From Herbaspirillum sp. AP02 (GTDB lineage: Bacteria; Pseudomonadota; Gammaproteobacteria; Burkholderiales; Burkholderiaceae_D), in assembly GCF_015767275.1 (NCBI RefSeq), contig NZ_JADWMY010000016.1:1-64000 (forward strand): a stretch of DNA of 64,000 nt. The letters are read 5' to 3'. Position numbers and translations under genes: made by a program. Below, piece by piece: positions 45,191-54,173 of the stretch (the first letter of the stretch is position 1; each line of letters opens with the position of its first letter). The notes under the pieces are model-generated. The model did not search any database and was not told where the DNA came from. It worked only from the letters and a program-made list of their open reading frames with translations.

Positions 45191-46990
45191 ATGACCGAAC
45201 ACCCGTCCCCTGCAGTCGCTTCCACGCCACCGGCCGATCCCAGCCATCTCGCCAACCGTGCCACCCGCACCCAGATATGGCGGCTCATCCGGCCGTTCTG
45301 GGTATCCGAAGAAAAGTGGAAGGCCTGGGCGCTGCTGCTGTCCATCATTGCCCTGAACCTGGGCATGGTCTACATCAACGTGCGCCTGAACTCGTGGAAC
45401 CGCGACATGTACAACGTGCTGCAATCGCGCGACTATCCGCAGTTCAAATCCTTGCTGTGGCAGTTCTCGGGACTGGCCTTCGTGTTCGTGGCCATCGCCA
45501 TCTATAGCGTCTACCTGAAGCAGGCGCTGCAGATCCGCTGGCGCTACTGGATGAGCACCCGCTATCTCGACCAGTGGCTGGCGCATCGCGCCTATTACCG
45601 CATCGAGCAAGGGCAGGAGGGTCGGCTCTCGGATAACCCCGACCAGCGCATCGCCGAGGACCTGCATGCGCTGACCTCCGATACGCTGTCGCTGGTGCTC
45701 GGGTTCATCTCCAGCAGCGTCACCCTGTTTTCCTTCATCCACATCCTGTGGTCGGTCAGCGGCCCGCTGAGTTTTTCGGCCGGTGGGCAGAATTGGGTCA
45801 TTCCCGGTTACATGGTCTGGTTCGTCATCGCCTATGCCGCCGTCGGGTCCGGGCTGGTGTGGTGGATCGGTCGCCCGCTGGTGGGATTGAGCTTCAACCA
45901 GGAGCGCTTCGAGGCCAACTTCCGTTTCGGCCTGATCCGTGTGCGCGAGCATGCCGAGGCGGTGGCCCTGTATCGCGGCGAGGTGCAGGAACGCACCCAG
46001 CTGACAGCACGCCTGGACGATATCCGCCGCAACTGGTGGGACATCATGCGGCTGACCAAGAAGCTCAATGTGGCCGTCAATTTCTATGGCCAGTTTGCGG
46101 TGATCTTCCCGATGCTGGTGTCGGCGCCGCGCTACTTCTCGGGCGCCATCTCGCTGGGTGTGCTGATGCAGATCAGCGATGCCTTCGGCCAGGTGCAGGA
46201 TGCGCTGTCGTGGTTCATCAATGCCTTCACCACGCTGGCCAGCTGGAAGGCCAGCATCAACCGGCTGGCGGGCTTCCATGCCGACGTCGAGCGTGCCACC
46301 GGCATGGCGCGCACCATCGAGGTGGCGCCGCATGCGGGCAGTGCGGTGACGGTGTCGGGTTTGCAGCTGTCCTTCCCGGATGGCGCGCCGATGATGCGCA
46401 GTCTCGATGCGCGGGTGGAGTCGGGCGAGCATGTGCTCATCAGCGGCCCCTCGGGATGTGGCAAGTCCACGCTGATCCGCGCCATGGCCGATGTCTGGCC
46501 CTATGGTCATGGACAGGTCGGCCTGCCGCAGGATGCCCCGGTGATGTTCCTGCCCCAGCGCAGCTACCTGCCCATCGGCAGCCTGCGGGCGGCGCTGTCC
46601 TATCCGGCAGCCGAGGGCAGTTTCGAGGATGCCCTCATCCTCCGTTACCTGGCCCTGTGCCGCCTGTCGCATCTGACCGACCGGCTGGATGTGGCGGCCA
46701 ACTGGAGCCAGGCATTGTCGCCGGGCGAGCAGCAACGGCTGGCCTTCGTGCGGGTGTTTCTGAATCGCCCGCGCATCGTGTTCCTGGATGAAGCCAGCAG
46801 CGCCATGGATGGCGAGACCGAAGAGGTGCTCTATGCCGCCTTGCCGCGCGAGCTGCCGGGCGTGACCGTGATCAGCATCGCGCACCGCGAGACGCTGGCG
46901 CGCTTCCACGACGTGCGCTGGAAGTTCGTCCCCGCGGCAGCGGGCGAGGGCGCGGGACATCGCGTGCAGATGCAGCCGATCACGTCGTGA
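45191..46990 (+). CDS. SbmA/BacA-like ABC transporter, fused permease-ATPase
   Basis: ATG 45191 (MTEHPSPAVASTPPADPSHL) follows CAGGA. The 599-aa protein has the SbmA/BacA-type membrane part (MVYINVRLNSWNRDMYNVLQ, WRYWMSTRYLDQWL) and an ATPase with Walker A SGPSGCGKST, a variant signature LSPGEQQRLAFVRVFL and FLDEASSAMD. Relatives import peptides, vitamin B12-type or very-long-chain lipid substrates. The direction and substrate are open. Confidence 0.9.
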   Translation: MTEHPSPAVASTPPADPSHLANRATRTQIWRLIRPFWVSEEKWKAWALLLSIIALNLGMVYINVRLNSWNRDMYNVLQSRDYPQFKSLLWQFSGLAFVFVAIAIYSVYLKQALQIRWRYWMSTRYLDQWLAHRAYYRIEQGQEGRLSDNPDQRIAEDLHALTSDTLSLVLGFISSSVTLFSFIHILWSVSGPLSFSAGGQNWVIPGYMVWFVIAYAAVGSGLVWWIGRPLVGLSFNQERFEANFRFGLIRVREHAEAVALYRGEVQERTQLTARLDDIRRNWWDIMRLTKKLNVAVNFYGQFAVIFPMLVSAPRYFSGAISLGVLMQISDAFGQVQDALSWFINAFTTLASWKASINRLAGFHADVERATGMARTIEVAPHAGSAVTVSGLQLSFPDGAPMMRSLDARVESGEHVLISGPSGCGKSTLIRAMADVWPYGHGQVGLPQDAPVMFLPQRSYLPIGSLRAALSYPAAEGSFEDALILRYLALCRLSHLTDRLDVAANWSQALSPGEQQRLAFVRVFLNRPRIVFLDEASSAMDGETEEVLYAALPRELPGVTVISIAHRETLARFHDVRWKFVPAAAGEGAGHRVQMQPITS

Positions 46991-47115
46991 GCTGAGCAGA
47001 TGGCGGGCCATACCGTTTTTGCATAAGCTCGGCGGAAAGGGCGTGACAGAATGGATTCATCGCGGCACGGTTCGCCGCATCCACCCGCTCACCCACGATT
47101 ACTGGAAAGCCCACC

Positions 47116-47964
47116 ATGAACGATCCCATCGTCTATCTCAATGGCGAACTCACGCCGCTGTCCGAAGCCCGCGTCCCGGTGCTGGATCGCGGTTTCATCT
47201 TCGGCGATGGCATCTACGAGGTGATCCCCATGTATCGCCGCAAGGCTTTCCGTGGTCGCCAGCACCTCGCGCGCCTGTTCCGCAGCCTGGACAGCATCGG
47301 TATTCCCAATCCGCATGACGAGGCCGGCTGGAACGCCCTGATCGACCAGGTGGTCCAGGCCAACGGTCTGGAGGACCAGATGATCTATCTGCAGGTCACC
47401 CGGGGTGTCGCCAAGCGCGCCCATGCCTTCCCCAAGGAAATGGTGCCGACGGTGCTGATCATGACCAATCCCATGGCGCTGCCGGCGGCCTCGGCCATCG
47501 AGCTGGGCGTGGCCTGCGTGACCATGGAAGATCGCCGCTGGCTCAATTGCCAGATCAAGTCGACCTCGCTGCTGGGCAATGTGCTGGCCGCGCAGTTCGC
47601 TGCCGAGAATGAAGTGACCGAGGCGATCCAGTTCCGTGACGGTTTCCTGTCGGAAGCCTCGTCCTCCAATGTGTGGGTGGTCAAGGATGGCCAGATGTCG
47701 GCACCGCCCAAGGACAACCTGATCCTGGAAGGCATCCGCTATGGCCTGATGGAAGAGCTGTGCGTCGAGCAGGGTATCGTGCTGCAGTCGCGCCGCATCA
47801 CCCGCGAGGAAGTACTGGCGGCCGACGAGCTCATCATTTCCTCGGCCAGCAAGGAAGTGCTGCCGGTGGTCAAGCTGGACGGCCAGCCGGTGGGCAGCGG
47901 GCATCCGGGGCCGGTGTTCGGCAAGGTCTATGCGGCCTACCAGGCAGCCAAGGCCCGTCTGTAA
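47116..47964 (+). CDS. dat: D-amino acid aminotransferase (fold type IV)
   Basis: A 282-aa PLP enzyme starting MNDPIVYLNGELTPLSEARV with DRGFIFGDGIYEVIPMY, the catalytic Lys148 in CQIKSTSLLGN, EASSSNVWVV and the phosphate loop SSASKEVLPV. It moves the amino group between D-alanine or D-glutamate and keto acids for cell wall precursors. It lies shortly before the YbeD gene, and the pair dat-ybeD-lipB-lipA is a frequent betaproteobacterial order. Confidence 0.93.
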   Translation: MNDPIVYLNGELTPLSEARVPVLDRGFIFGDGIYEVIPMYRRKAFRGRQHLARLFRSLDSIGIPNPHDEAGWNALIDQVVQANGLEDQMIYLQVTRGVAKRAHAFPKEMVPTVLIMTNPMALPAASAIELGVACVTMEDRRWLNCQIKSTSLLGNVLAAQFAAENEVTEAIQFRDGFLSEASSSNVWVVKDGQMSAPPKDNLILEGIRYGLMEELCVEQGIVLQSRRITREEVLAADELIISSASKEVLPVVKLDGQPVGSGHPGPVFGKVYAAYQAAKARL

Positions 47965-48166
47965 GCTTGCAGGCCAGCACAGTGCGCGCACATTGATCAA
48001 CGGCGACCCTGACGTTTTCTGCACGTCGGGTCGCCGGCATGGCGTAGAATGCAGGCATCCCCCACCCGTATTCACCCGACCCTCCGCTTGAAGCCTGCCG
48101 GTTCATCCCCATCTGGGAGCATTGAAACCCGGAGCGCCGAAGCGGACAACGCCAAGACGGTTTGCC

Positions 48167-48448
48167 ATGACTATGCCCACAATTTCCCCTGAAGAATCCC
48201 TGATCGAGTATCCCAGCGACTTCCCCATCAAGGTGGTCGGGGTCACCCATGACGCGTTCGCCGAAACCATCGTCGCCATGGTCATCGAGCATGATCCCGA
48301 GTTTCATGCGGGCAAGGTCGAGATGCGGCCATCCACCCAGGGCAAGTACCTGTCGTTGACGCTGACCGTGCGCGCCACCAGCCGCACCCAGCTCGACAAC
48401 ATCTATCGCGCGCTGTCCACGCACGAGATGGTCAAGTTCGTGCTCTGA
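48167..48448 (+). CDS. DUF493 family protein (YbeD)
   Basis: A 93-aa protein starting MTMPTISPEESLIEYPSDFP (ATG 48167; the longer frame from 48122 lacks support). It has the ferredoxin-like YbeD fold, IKVVGVTHDAFAETIVAMV and VRATSRTQLDNIYRALSTHE. The function is unknown, although the gene is usually linked to lipB, as here after a two-gene insertion. Confidence 0.92.
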   Translation: MTMPTISPEESLIEYPSDFPIKVVGVTHDAFAETIVAMVIEHDPEFHAGKVEMRPSTQGKYLSLTLTVRATSRTQLDNIYRALSTHEMVKFVL

Positions 48449-48480
48449 TCCGGTTCGCGGTGTCGCAAGGTCGGCAAAGG

Positions 48481-48513
48481 CCGGCGCAGTCCTTCGGGAT
48501 GCGCCGGTTTTTT
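48481..48513. terminator. Terminator after the YbeD gene
   Basis: CCGGCGCA (48481-48488) pairs with TGCGCCGG (48500-48507), followed by TTTTTTC. It abuts the convergent GcvA-like gene stop. Confidence 0.85.
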
Positions 48514-49481
48514 CATGGGCTTTTCGCTTTTTTGCGGCCTGGCGTTTTCGGCACATCGCCCGGCCAGCCGGGGATGGCCTGGAACAGTTGCATCTCCTCG
48601 AAGATCCATTGGCGGAAGGCCACCACGCCGGGCTTTTCCAGCCCCTCCGGCAGGTGCACCAGGTAGTGCGCCTCGTCGCACAGCTGGGCCACGTCGAACA
48701 GGCGCACCAGCGTGCCGCTGGCGATCTCCTGCCAGGCGATGGTGTGCCGCGACAGTGCCACGCCCTTGCCCTCGACGGCATGACGCAGCGTCAATGAGGA
48801 GTCTTCCACCACCAGCGTGCCGCTGGGCTCCGGCAGGTCCAGCCCGGCCAGGGTCAGCCAGGGCTGCCAGGACTCGCGGGTATCCATGCGCAACAGCGTG
48901 CAATGGGCCAGGTCGGCCGGGCGCGTGAGCTTGCGGCTGCGGGCGCCGTCGCCGCGATAACCGGGGGCGGCCACCGGGTAGTAGTAATCGTCGCTGAGCT
49001 TTTCGGTGACCACGCCGCTGTATTGCCCGCGGCCGAAGCGGATGCCCACGTCCACTCCGTCCAGGCGCAGGTCGGCCAGATGGCTGCCCGATTGCAGCAC
49101 CACCTCGATTTCCGGATGGGCATCGATGAACTTCCACAGGCGCGGCGCCAGCCAGCGTGAGGCGAACGAGGGTGTGGCCGAGATCACCAGGCGCTGCTGG
49201 CGGTTCAGGCTGCGCAGGTGTTCGGCGGCCTGGGCGATTTCGCCGAGCGACTTGCGGATAGTGGCGGCGAAGCGCTGGCCGGTCTCGGTGATGGCGATGC
49301 GCTTGCCGTGGCGCTTGAAGAGCTGCAGGCCGAGGTCCTCTTCCAGCGCGCGCACCTGGTGGCTGATGGCACCGGGGGTCACATGCACCTCCTCGGCCGC
49401 ACGCGAGAAGCATTCGTGGCGGGCGGCCGCGTCAAAGGCGCGCAGGGCGGCCAGGTTGGGCAGTTTCCTGAGATCGGCCAT
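48513..49481 (-). CDS. LysR-family regulator, GcvA-like
   Basis: Start ATG 49481 (MADLRKLPNLAALRAFDAAA) follows AAGGA with 8-nt spacing and is better than 49520. The 322-aa protein has HTH CFSRAAEEVHVTPGAISHQV and the GcvA-type SATPSFASRWLAPRLWKF block. It ends in a lysine-rich tail (GRKKAKSP). Divergent from the DUF2917 gene, it likely controls that gene. Confidence 0.9.
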   Translation of the reverse strand: MADLRKLPNLAALRAFDAAARHECFSRAAEEVHVTPGAISHQVRALEEDLGLQLFKRHGKRIAITETGQRFAATIRKSLGEIAQAAEHLRSLNRQQRLVISATPSFASRWLAPRLWKFIDAHPEIEVVLQSGSHLADLRLDGVDVGIRFGRGQYSGVVTEKLSDDYYYPVAAPGYRGDGARSRKLTRPADLAHCTLLRMDTRESWQPWLTLAGLDLPEPSGTLVVEDSSLTLRHAVEGKGVALSRHTIAWQEIASGTLVRLFDVAQLCDEAHYLVHLPEGLEKPGVVAFRQWIFEEMQLFQAIPGWPGDVPKTPGRKKAKSP

Positions 49482-49668
49482 GGTGGGTTCCTTGTGAATT
49501 TCATTCGCAAAGAAACGCAATATATATCGTTTTGTTGTGCTGCAGGGTTTTCCTACAATGGTGACTCATTCACCATCACTCCAGGCATTCTCCCTCTGAA
49601 AGCCGCACCCGACCGGGCAGCGCGGCAGGGGCGCGGCTTGCCTGGATTTTCGCAAGGGAGTACCCGCC

Positions 49669-50049
49669 ATGGCAATTTCATTCGCAGATCAGACACCTCC
49701 GGAGAGACTTCTGGAAGGACAGACGCAGACCCGCCGCCTGCGCGGTGGCGTGCGCATCCGCATCACCAGCGGCCTGGTGTGGCTGACCATTGCCGGCTGC
49801 CGGCAGGACATCTGGCTCACGGCCGGACGTTGCTTCGATTACCACGGGCGCGGGCTGGCCATCCTGGAAGCGGTGCACGGTGCGGCCGAGTTCACGGTGT
49901 CGCCCCTGCGTCGGGCGGGCTGGCGCAGCTGGCTGTCCGGCACCGGTGCTGCCGTCGCCCCGCAGGCGCCGCTGCTGCCGATGGCTGAGGGTGGCGATAC
50001 GGTGCGTATCAGCAAGTTGTTGCCGCACGGACTGATCCGCTGGTTCTGA
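49669..50049 (+). CDS. DUF2917 domain protein
   Basis: A 126-aa protein with the DUF2917 core [20 protein letters not shown] through [10 protein letters not shown]. No signal peptide or membrane segment is visible. AAGGGAGTACCC precedes ATG 49669. LysR-DUF2917 divergent pairs are common in Burkholderiales; the function is unknown. The pair interrupts the dat-ybeD / lipB-lipA line. Confidence 0.85.
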   Translation: MAISFADQTPPERLLEGQTQTRRLRGGVRIRITSGLVWLTIAGCRQDIWLTAGRCFDYHGRGLAILEAVHGAAEFTVSPLRRAGWRSWLSGTGAAVAPQAPLLPMAEGGDTVRISKLLPHGLIRWF

Positions 50050-50084
50050 CACGGGCCTGTCCGAATTTCGCTACACTGACGGAC

Positions 50085-50789
50085 ATGCAAACCGCACTAC
50101 CCACCGCCAGCGCCAGCGACACCCCCGCCGCTGCTGCTGCCCGCCGCCCGCAGATCGTGCGGCGGGGCGTCGAGTCCTACGAAACCAGCTTCGCCGACAT
50201 GCGCGCCTACACCGATGCGCGCACCGCCGACAGTCCCGACCAGCTCTGGATCGTCGAACATCCCCCCGTCTATACCCTGGGCCTGGGCGCCGACCGCGCC
50301 CATGTGTTGAATCCACACGACATCCCGGTGGTGCAGACCGACCGGGGTGGCGAGGTCACCTACCACGGCCCCGGACAGGTGGTCATCTACCTCTTGATGG
50401 ACCTGCGCCGCAACCGCAGCGGGGCGCGCCTGTTCGCCCGCGAATTCGTGCACAACATCGAAGAGGCGGTGATCGCCACGCTGGCGGCGTATAATCTCGC
50501 CGGTGTACGCAAGGAAGGGGCGCCCGGCATCTACGCTGCCGACGGCCCCTGGCAGGGCGCCAAGGTGGCCGCGCTGGGCTTGAAGATACGGGGCAACGGC
50601 TGCACCTACCACGGGGTATCTCTGAACGTGGCAATGGACCTGGCGCCGTTTTCCTGGATCAATCCCTGTGGCTACGAAGGCCTGGCCACCGTGGACATGC
50701 AGACCCTGGGGGCCGGACAGGCCCGCCTGGCCGATGTCCAGGACTTGCTTGCAGACCAACTGATCGCCCGCTTCGCGGGCATGGCTTGA
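50085..50789 (+). CDS. lipB: Octanoyl-[ACP]:protein N-octanoyltransferase LipB
   Basis: A 234-aa protein with the LipB motifs [19 protein letters not shown], catalytic Lys160 ([12 protein letters not shown]) and the acyl-carrying Cys195 (INPCGYEGL). It moves octanoate from ACP to the lipoyl domains of 2-oxoacid dehydrogenases and GcvH. It lies 40 bp before lipA, which inserts the sulfurs. Confidence 0.97.
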   Translation: MQTALPTASASDTPAAAAARRPQIVRRGVESYETSFADMRAYTDARTADSPDQLWIVEHPPVYTLGLGADRAHVLNPHDIPVVQTDRGGEVTYHGPGQVVIYLLMDLRRNRSGARLFAREFVHNIEEAVIATLAAYNLAGVRKEGAPGIYAADGPWQGAKVAALGLKIRGNGCTYHGVSLNVAMDLAPFSWINPCGYEGLATVDMQTLGAGQARLADVQDLLADQLIARFAGMA

Positions 50790-50829
50790 GCCTCACGCGC
50801 TGAGCGCGCCCGGGGCCGGAACGACCGAC

Positions 50830-51828
50830 ATGACGACCGAAATCACTTCCGCAGCAGATTCCTCCTCCAATGCCAACGCCGCCGGCGCGGCCCGCGTGAA
50901 CCCGCTGGACAAGCAGAAAGGCGCCGGCAAGACGGCCTGGATTCCCATCAAGGTGGTGGCCGCCGAAAAGCTGAAGAAGCCGGACTGGATTCGCGTCAAG
51001 GCGGGCTCGCCGACCACGCGCTTCTACGAGATCAAGGACATCCTGCGCGCCAACAACCTGGTGACGGTCTGCGAGGAAGCTTCCTGCCCCAACATCGGCG
51101 AATGCTTCGGCAAGGGCACCGCGACCTTCATGATCATGGGTGACAAGTGCACCCGCCGCTGCCCGTTCTGCGATGTCGGCCACGGTCGTCCCGACCCGCT
51201 GGACCCCAACGAGCCGGAAAACCTGGCCAAGACCATCGCCCAGTTGCGCCTGTCCTACGTGGTCATCACCAGCGTGGACCGCGACGACCTGCGCGACGGC
51301 GGTGCAGCCCACTTTGCAGCCTGCATCCAGCGTGTACGCGAATTGTCGCCCGAGACCCGCATCGAGATCCTGACCCCGGACTTCCGTGGCCGCATGGACC
51401 GCGCGCTGGAAATCCTCAAGATGGCCCCGCCGGACGTGATGAATCACAACCTGGAAACCGCGCCGCGCCTGTACAAGGAAGCCCGTCCGGGTTCCGACTA
51501 CGAGTATTCGCTGAGCCTGTTGAAGCGTTTCAAGGACCTGCATCCGGAAGTACCGACCAAGTCCGGCATCATGGTCGGCCTGGGCGAGACCGACGAGGAA
51601 GTGCTGCAGGTCATGCGCGACATGCGTGCCCACAACGTCGACATGCTCACCATCGGCCAGTACCTCATGCCCAGTGGCGACCACCTGCCGGTGCGCCGCT
51701 ACGTGCACCCGGACACCTTCAAGATGTACGAGGAAGAGGCCTACAAGATGGGCTTCGTGCACGCCGCCGTGGGCGCCATGGTGCGCTCCAGCTATCACGC
51801 GGACCAGCAGGCGCACGGGTTGGTCTGA
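50830..51828 (+). CDS. lipA: Lipoyl synthase LipA
   Basis: A 332-aa radical-SAM enzyme with both clusters: the auxiliary cluster cysteines Cys81, Cys86, Cys92 ([12 protein letters not shown]) and the SAM cluster Cys107, Cys111, Cys114 (CTRRCPFC), plus the C-terminal RSSYHAD serine. It adds two sulfurs to protein-bound octanoyl groups. It follows lipB and ends in a terminator. Confidence 0.97.
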   Translation: MTTEITSAADSSSNANAAGAARVNPLDKQKGAGKTAWIPIKVVAAEKLKKPDWIRVKAGSPTTRFYEIKDILRANNLVTVCEEASCPNIGECFGKGTATFMIMGDKCTRRCPFCDVGHGRPDPLDPNEPENLAKTIAQLRLSYVVITSVDRDDLRDGGAAHFAACIQRVRELSPETRIEILTPDFRGRMDRALEILKMAPPDVMNHNLETAPRLYKEARPGSDYEYSLSLLKRFKDLHPEVPTKSGIMVGLGETDEEVLQVMRDMRAHNVDMLTIGQYLMPSGDHLPVRRYVHPDTFKMYEEEAYKMGFVHAAVGAMVRSSYHADQQAHGLV

Positions 51829-51851
51829 GCCGGCTGGCTTGGCGCCGCAAG

Positions 51852-51875
51852 GCCCCGCCGTGCGCGGGGCTTTTT
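51852..51875 (+). terminator. lipA terminator
   Basis: GCCCCGC / GCGGGGC with a 5-nt loop, followed by TTTTT, 23 bases after the lipA stop. Confidence 0.92.
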
Positions 51876-51899
51876 CTTGCGTGAGGGTAATTCAAATTC

Positions 51900-51931
51900 C
51901 CCGTACAAGTCGCTCAGGTGGCTTGTACGGG
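51900..51931 (+). promoter_or_regulatory. Palindromic hairpin upstream of ribA
   Basis: CCCGTACAAG (51900-51909) pairs perfectly with CTTGTACGGG (51922-51931), 12-nt loop, no T run, 78 bases before ribA. It could be a leader structure or operator. It lacks the conserved parts of an FMN riboswitch. Confidence 0.4.
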
Positions 51932-52008
51932 ATAGTGGGGCGCTGAAAGAAACCCGGCTGCAAGGTAAGATACGCGGTTCTGAGCATTCGATTCGAAAGC
52001 AGGTTGTC

Positions 52009-52701
52009 ATGTCCTCATCCATCGCCCCGGCCGCCGCCGTGCCGGAAGAAAAACTGGTCTTCGTCAGTTCGTGCAAGTTGCCCATGCCTTGGGCCACCTT
52101 CGAGCTGCACGCCTTCTACGATGAAGTTTCCGGCAAGGAACATCTGGCCCTGACCCTGGGCGATGTCGGTAGCGGCGTGCCGGTGCTGGGCCGCGTGCAT
52201 TCCGAATGCCTGACCGGCGACGCGCTGTTCTCCCAGCGCTGCGACTGCGGCGCCCAGCTGGAGGCTGCCCTGAAGAAGATCGCCAAGGAAGGCCGTGGCG
52301 TGCTGTTCTACCTGCGCCAGGAAGGCCGTGGCATCGGGCTGTTGAACAAGATCCGCGCCTACCACCTGCAGGACCAGGGCGCCGATACCGTGGAGGCTAA
52401 TGAACGCCTGGGCTTCCCGGCGGACATGCGGCGCTACACCATCGTATTGCCCATGCTGGCCCACCTGAAGATCACCAGCCTGCGCCTGATGACCAACAAC
52501 CCGCGCAAGGTCAAGGCACTGGAAGAGAGCGGCATCACCGTGGCCGAGCGCATTGCCCTGATCGCCAACCACAATCCCTTCAACATCGGCTACCTGGGGA
52601 CCAAGGCGCGCAAGCTGGGGCACCTGCTGCCGGGCCTGGGCAAGACCGACGCTCAACCTCAACCCGAGAAAGTGCCGCTGGATGCGCACGACAATGAGTG
52701 A
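52009..52701 (+). CDS. ribA: GTP cyclohydrolase II
   Basis: Start ATG 52009 ([20 protein letters not shown]). The 230-aa enzyme opens GTP to make the first riboflavin precursor. Zinc ligands Cys67, Cys78 and Cys80 lie in [25 protein letters not shown] and [12 protein letters not shown] complete the active site. It is a stand-alone ribA, not fused to ribB. Confidence 0.96.
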   Translation: MSSSIAPAAAVPEEKLVFVSSCKLPMPWATFELHAFYDEVSGKEHLALTLGDVGSGVPVLGRVHSECLTGDALFSQRCDCGAQLEAALKKIAKEGRGVLFYLRQEGRGIGLLNKIRAYHLQDQGADTVEANERLGFPADMRRYTIVLPMLAHLKITSLRLMTNNPRKVKALEESGITVAERIALIANHNPFNIGYLGTKARKLGHLLPGLGKTDAQPQPEKVPLDAHDNE

Positions 52702-52727
52702 ATTGCGCGACTGAACCGCACAACACC

Positions 52728-52757
52728 AGACGGGCCGATACGGTCCGTCTTTTTTTT
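52728..52757 (+). terminator. ribA terminator
   Basis: AGACGGGCCG / CGGTCCGTCT with a 3-nt loop (one G-T pair) and eight further Ts, 26 bases past the ribA stop. Confidence 0.92.
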
Positions 52758-52833
52758 GCCCGTTCCTGCCGGCCCCTTGACGCATCGGTTAGCATGGCGA
52801 CTGGACTGTCCATTCTCATCCCGTCTTTACAAC

Positions 52834-54000
52834 ATGAACCCATCCGTACCCGCCGGCGCTGCGCCGATTCCCGTTTCCCTGCTCACCGGCTTCCTGGGCA
52901 GCGGCAAGACCACGCTGTTGAATCACCTGATCGCCCAGCCGGAAATGAAGGACACGCTGGTCATCATCAACGAGTTCGGCGAGATCGGTCTGGATCACCT
53001 GCTGGTGGCGCACAGCCAGGAAGAAACCATCGTCGAGATGAGCAGCGGCTGCCTGTGCTGCACCATCCGTGGCGATCTCAAGAAGACGCTCAAGGACATC
53101 ACCTGGCGCTTCGCCGAAGGCGGCCAGCGCAAGTTCAACCGGGTGGTCATCGAGACCACCGGCCTGGCCTCGCCCACGCCCATCCTGCACACGCTGATGA
53201 CGGACCCCTTCATTTCGGAGCGCTATCGTCTCGATGGCGTGATCGTCACGGTTGATGCGGTCAATGGCATGTCGACCCTGGACAGTCACCCGGAAGCCGT
53301 GCAACAGGCGGCGGTTGCCGACCGCCTGCTGCTGACCAAGACCGACCTGGCCGACGCCGCCACGCTGTCGGCCCTGCAGGCGCGCCTGCGCACGCTGAAC
53401 CCGGGTGCGCGCCAGTTGCAGCCGCAGGTCGGCCAGATCGCGGCCGGCGAGCTGCTGGATGCGGGCCTGTTCAAGCCGGGCGAGAAAATGCCTGACGTGG
53501 CGCGCTGGCTCAACGAGGAAGCCTTCGCCGAGAAAGCAGCCCAGCACCACCATCATGGACACGATCACCATCACCACGATCATCATGCCCATGGGCATCA
53601 TGAGCATGATCACGCCCACGACGTCAACCGTCACGACGACCACATCCGCGCCTTCTGCTTTACCTTCGACGAGCCCATCGATCCGGTGCTCTTCGATGAA
53701 TGGCTGAGCTTGCTGGTGGGCTTCAAGGGTCCCAACATCCTGCGCATCAAGGGCATCCTCAACCTCAAGGGCGAGGCGTTGCCGACCGTGATCCATGGTG
53801 TGCAGCACATCTTCCATCCCACCGCCACCTTGCCGCAGTGGCCCTCGGAAGACCGTCGCAGCCGCATCGTCTTCATCACCCGCGACGTCGAGCGGGCCAC
53901 CATCGAGCGCTCCTTCGACGCCTTCATGCAAGCCCAGCAGATCGAGCGGGAGGCGCGCGAGGCGCAACAAAAGCGCAACGCGGCACCGGCCGCCTACTGA
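52834..54000 (+). CDS. COG0523 (CobW/ZigA-type) metal-handling GTPase with His-rich loop
   Basis: ATG 52834 gives MNPSVPAGAAPIPVSLLTGF, a 388-aa G3E GTPase: Walker A GFLGSGKTT (19-27), the metal motif CLCC (73-76), the base loop LLTKTDLAD, a stretch 238-270 with over half histidines, and the C-terminal CobW domain (LRIKGILNLKGEALPTVIHG). Such proteins insert or deliver metals, most often zinc, sometimes cobalt or nickel. No Zur box was located, so regulation is open. Confidence 0.93.
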   Translation: MNPSVPAGAAPIPVSLLTGFLGSGKTTLLNHLIAQPEMKDTLVIINEFGEIGLDHLLVAHSQEETIVEMSSGCLCCTIRGDLKKTLKDITWRFAEGGQRKFNRVVIETTGLASPTPILHTLMTDPFISERYRLDGVIVTVDAVNGMSTLDSHPEAVQQAAVADRLLLTKTDLADAATLSALQARLRTLNPGARQLQPQVGQIAAGELLDAGLFKPGEKMPDVARWLNEEAFAEKAAQHHHHGHDHHHHDHHAHGHHEHDHAHDVNRHDDHIRAFCFTFDEPIDPVLFDEWLSLLVGFKGPNILRIKGILNLKGEALPTVIHGVQHIFHPTATLPQWPSEDRRSRIVFITRDVERATIERSFDAFMQAQQIEREAREAQQKRNAAPAAY

Positions 54001-54173
54001 GCAGGACCGGCCGCGCAGGCGGTCGAATGTTCCTGCGGGGAAACATGAGAACGACCTGGCGATGGGATAAGCGCCCGCCGGCAGTGCGCCGATTAAAAAT
54101 AAATCCGCAACGGCCGATAACGAGGGATAGTCCAGATTATGATCGGGCTCCATAGAGATATAACGATTCGTTT

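Noticed and set aside
45140..47011. 623-codon open frame opposite the SbmA-like gene
   Set aside because: Low-complexity His/Gln/Arg/Ala pattern typical of a complement strand.
51876..52008. FMN riboswitch before ribA
   Set aside because: Only one simple hairpin is present; the conserved multi-branch elements of an RFN box are missing.
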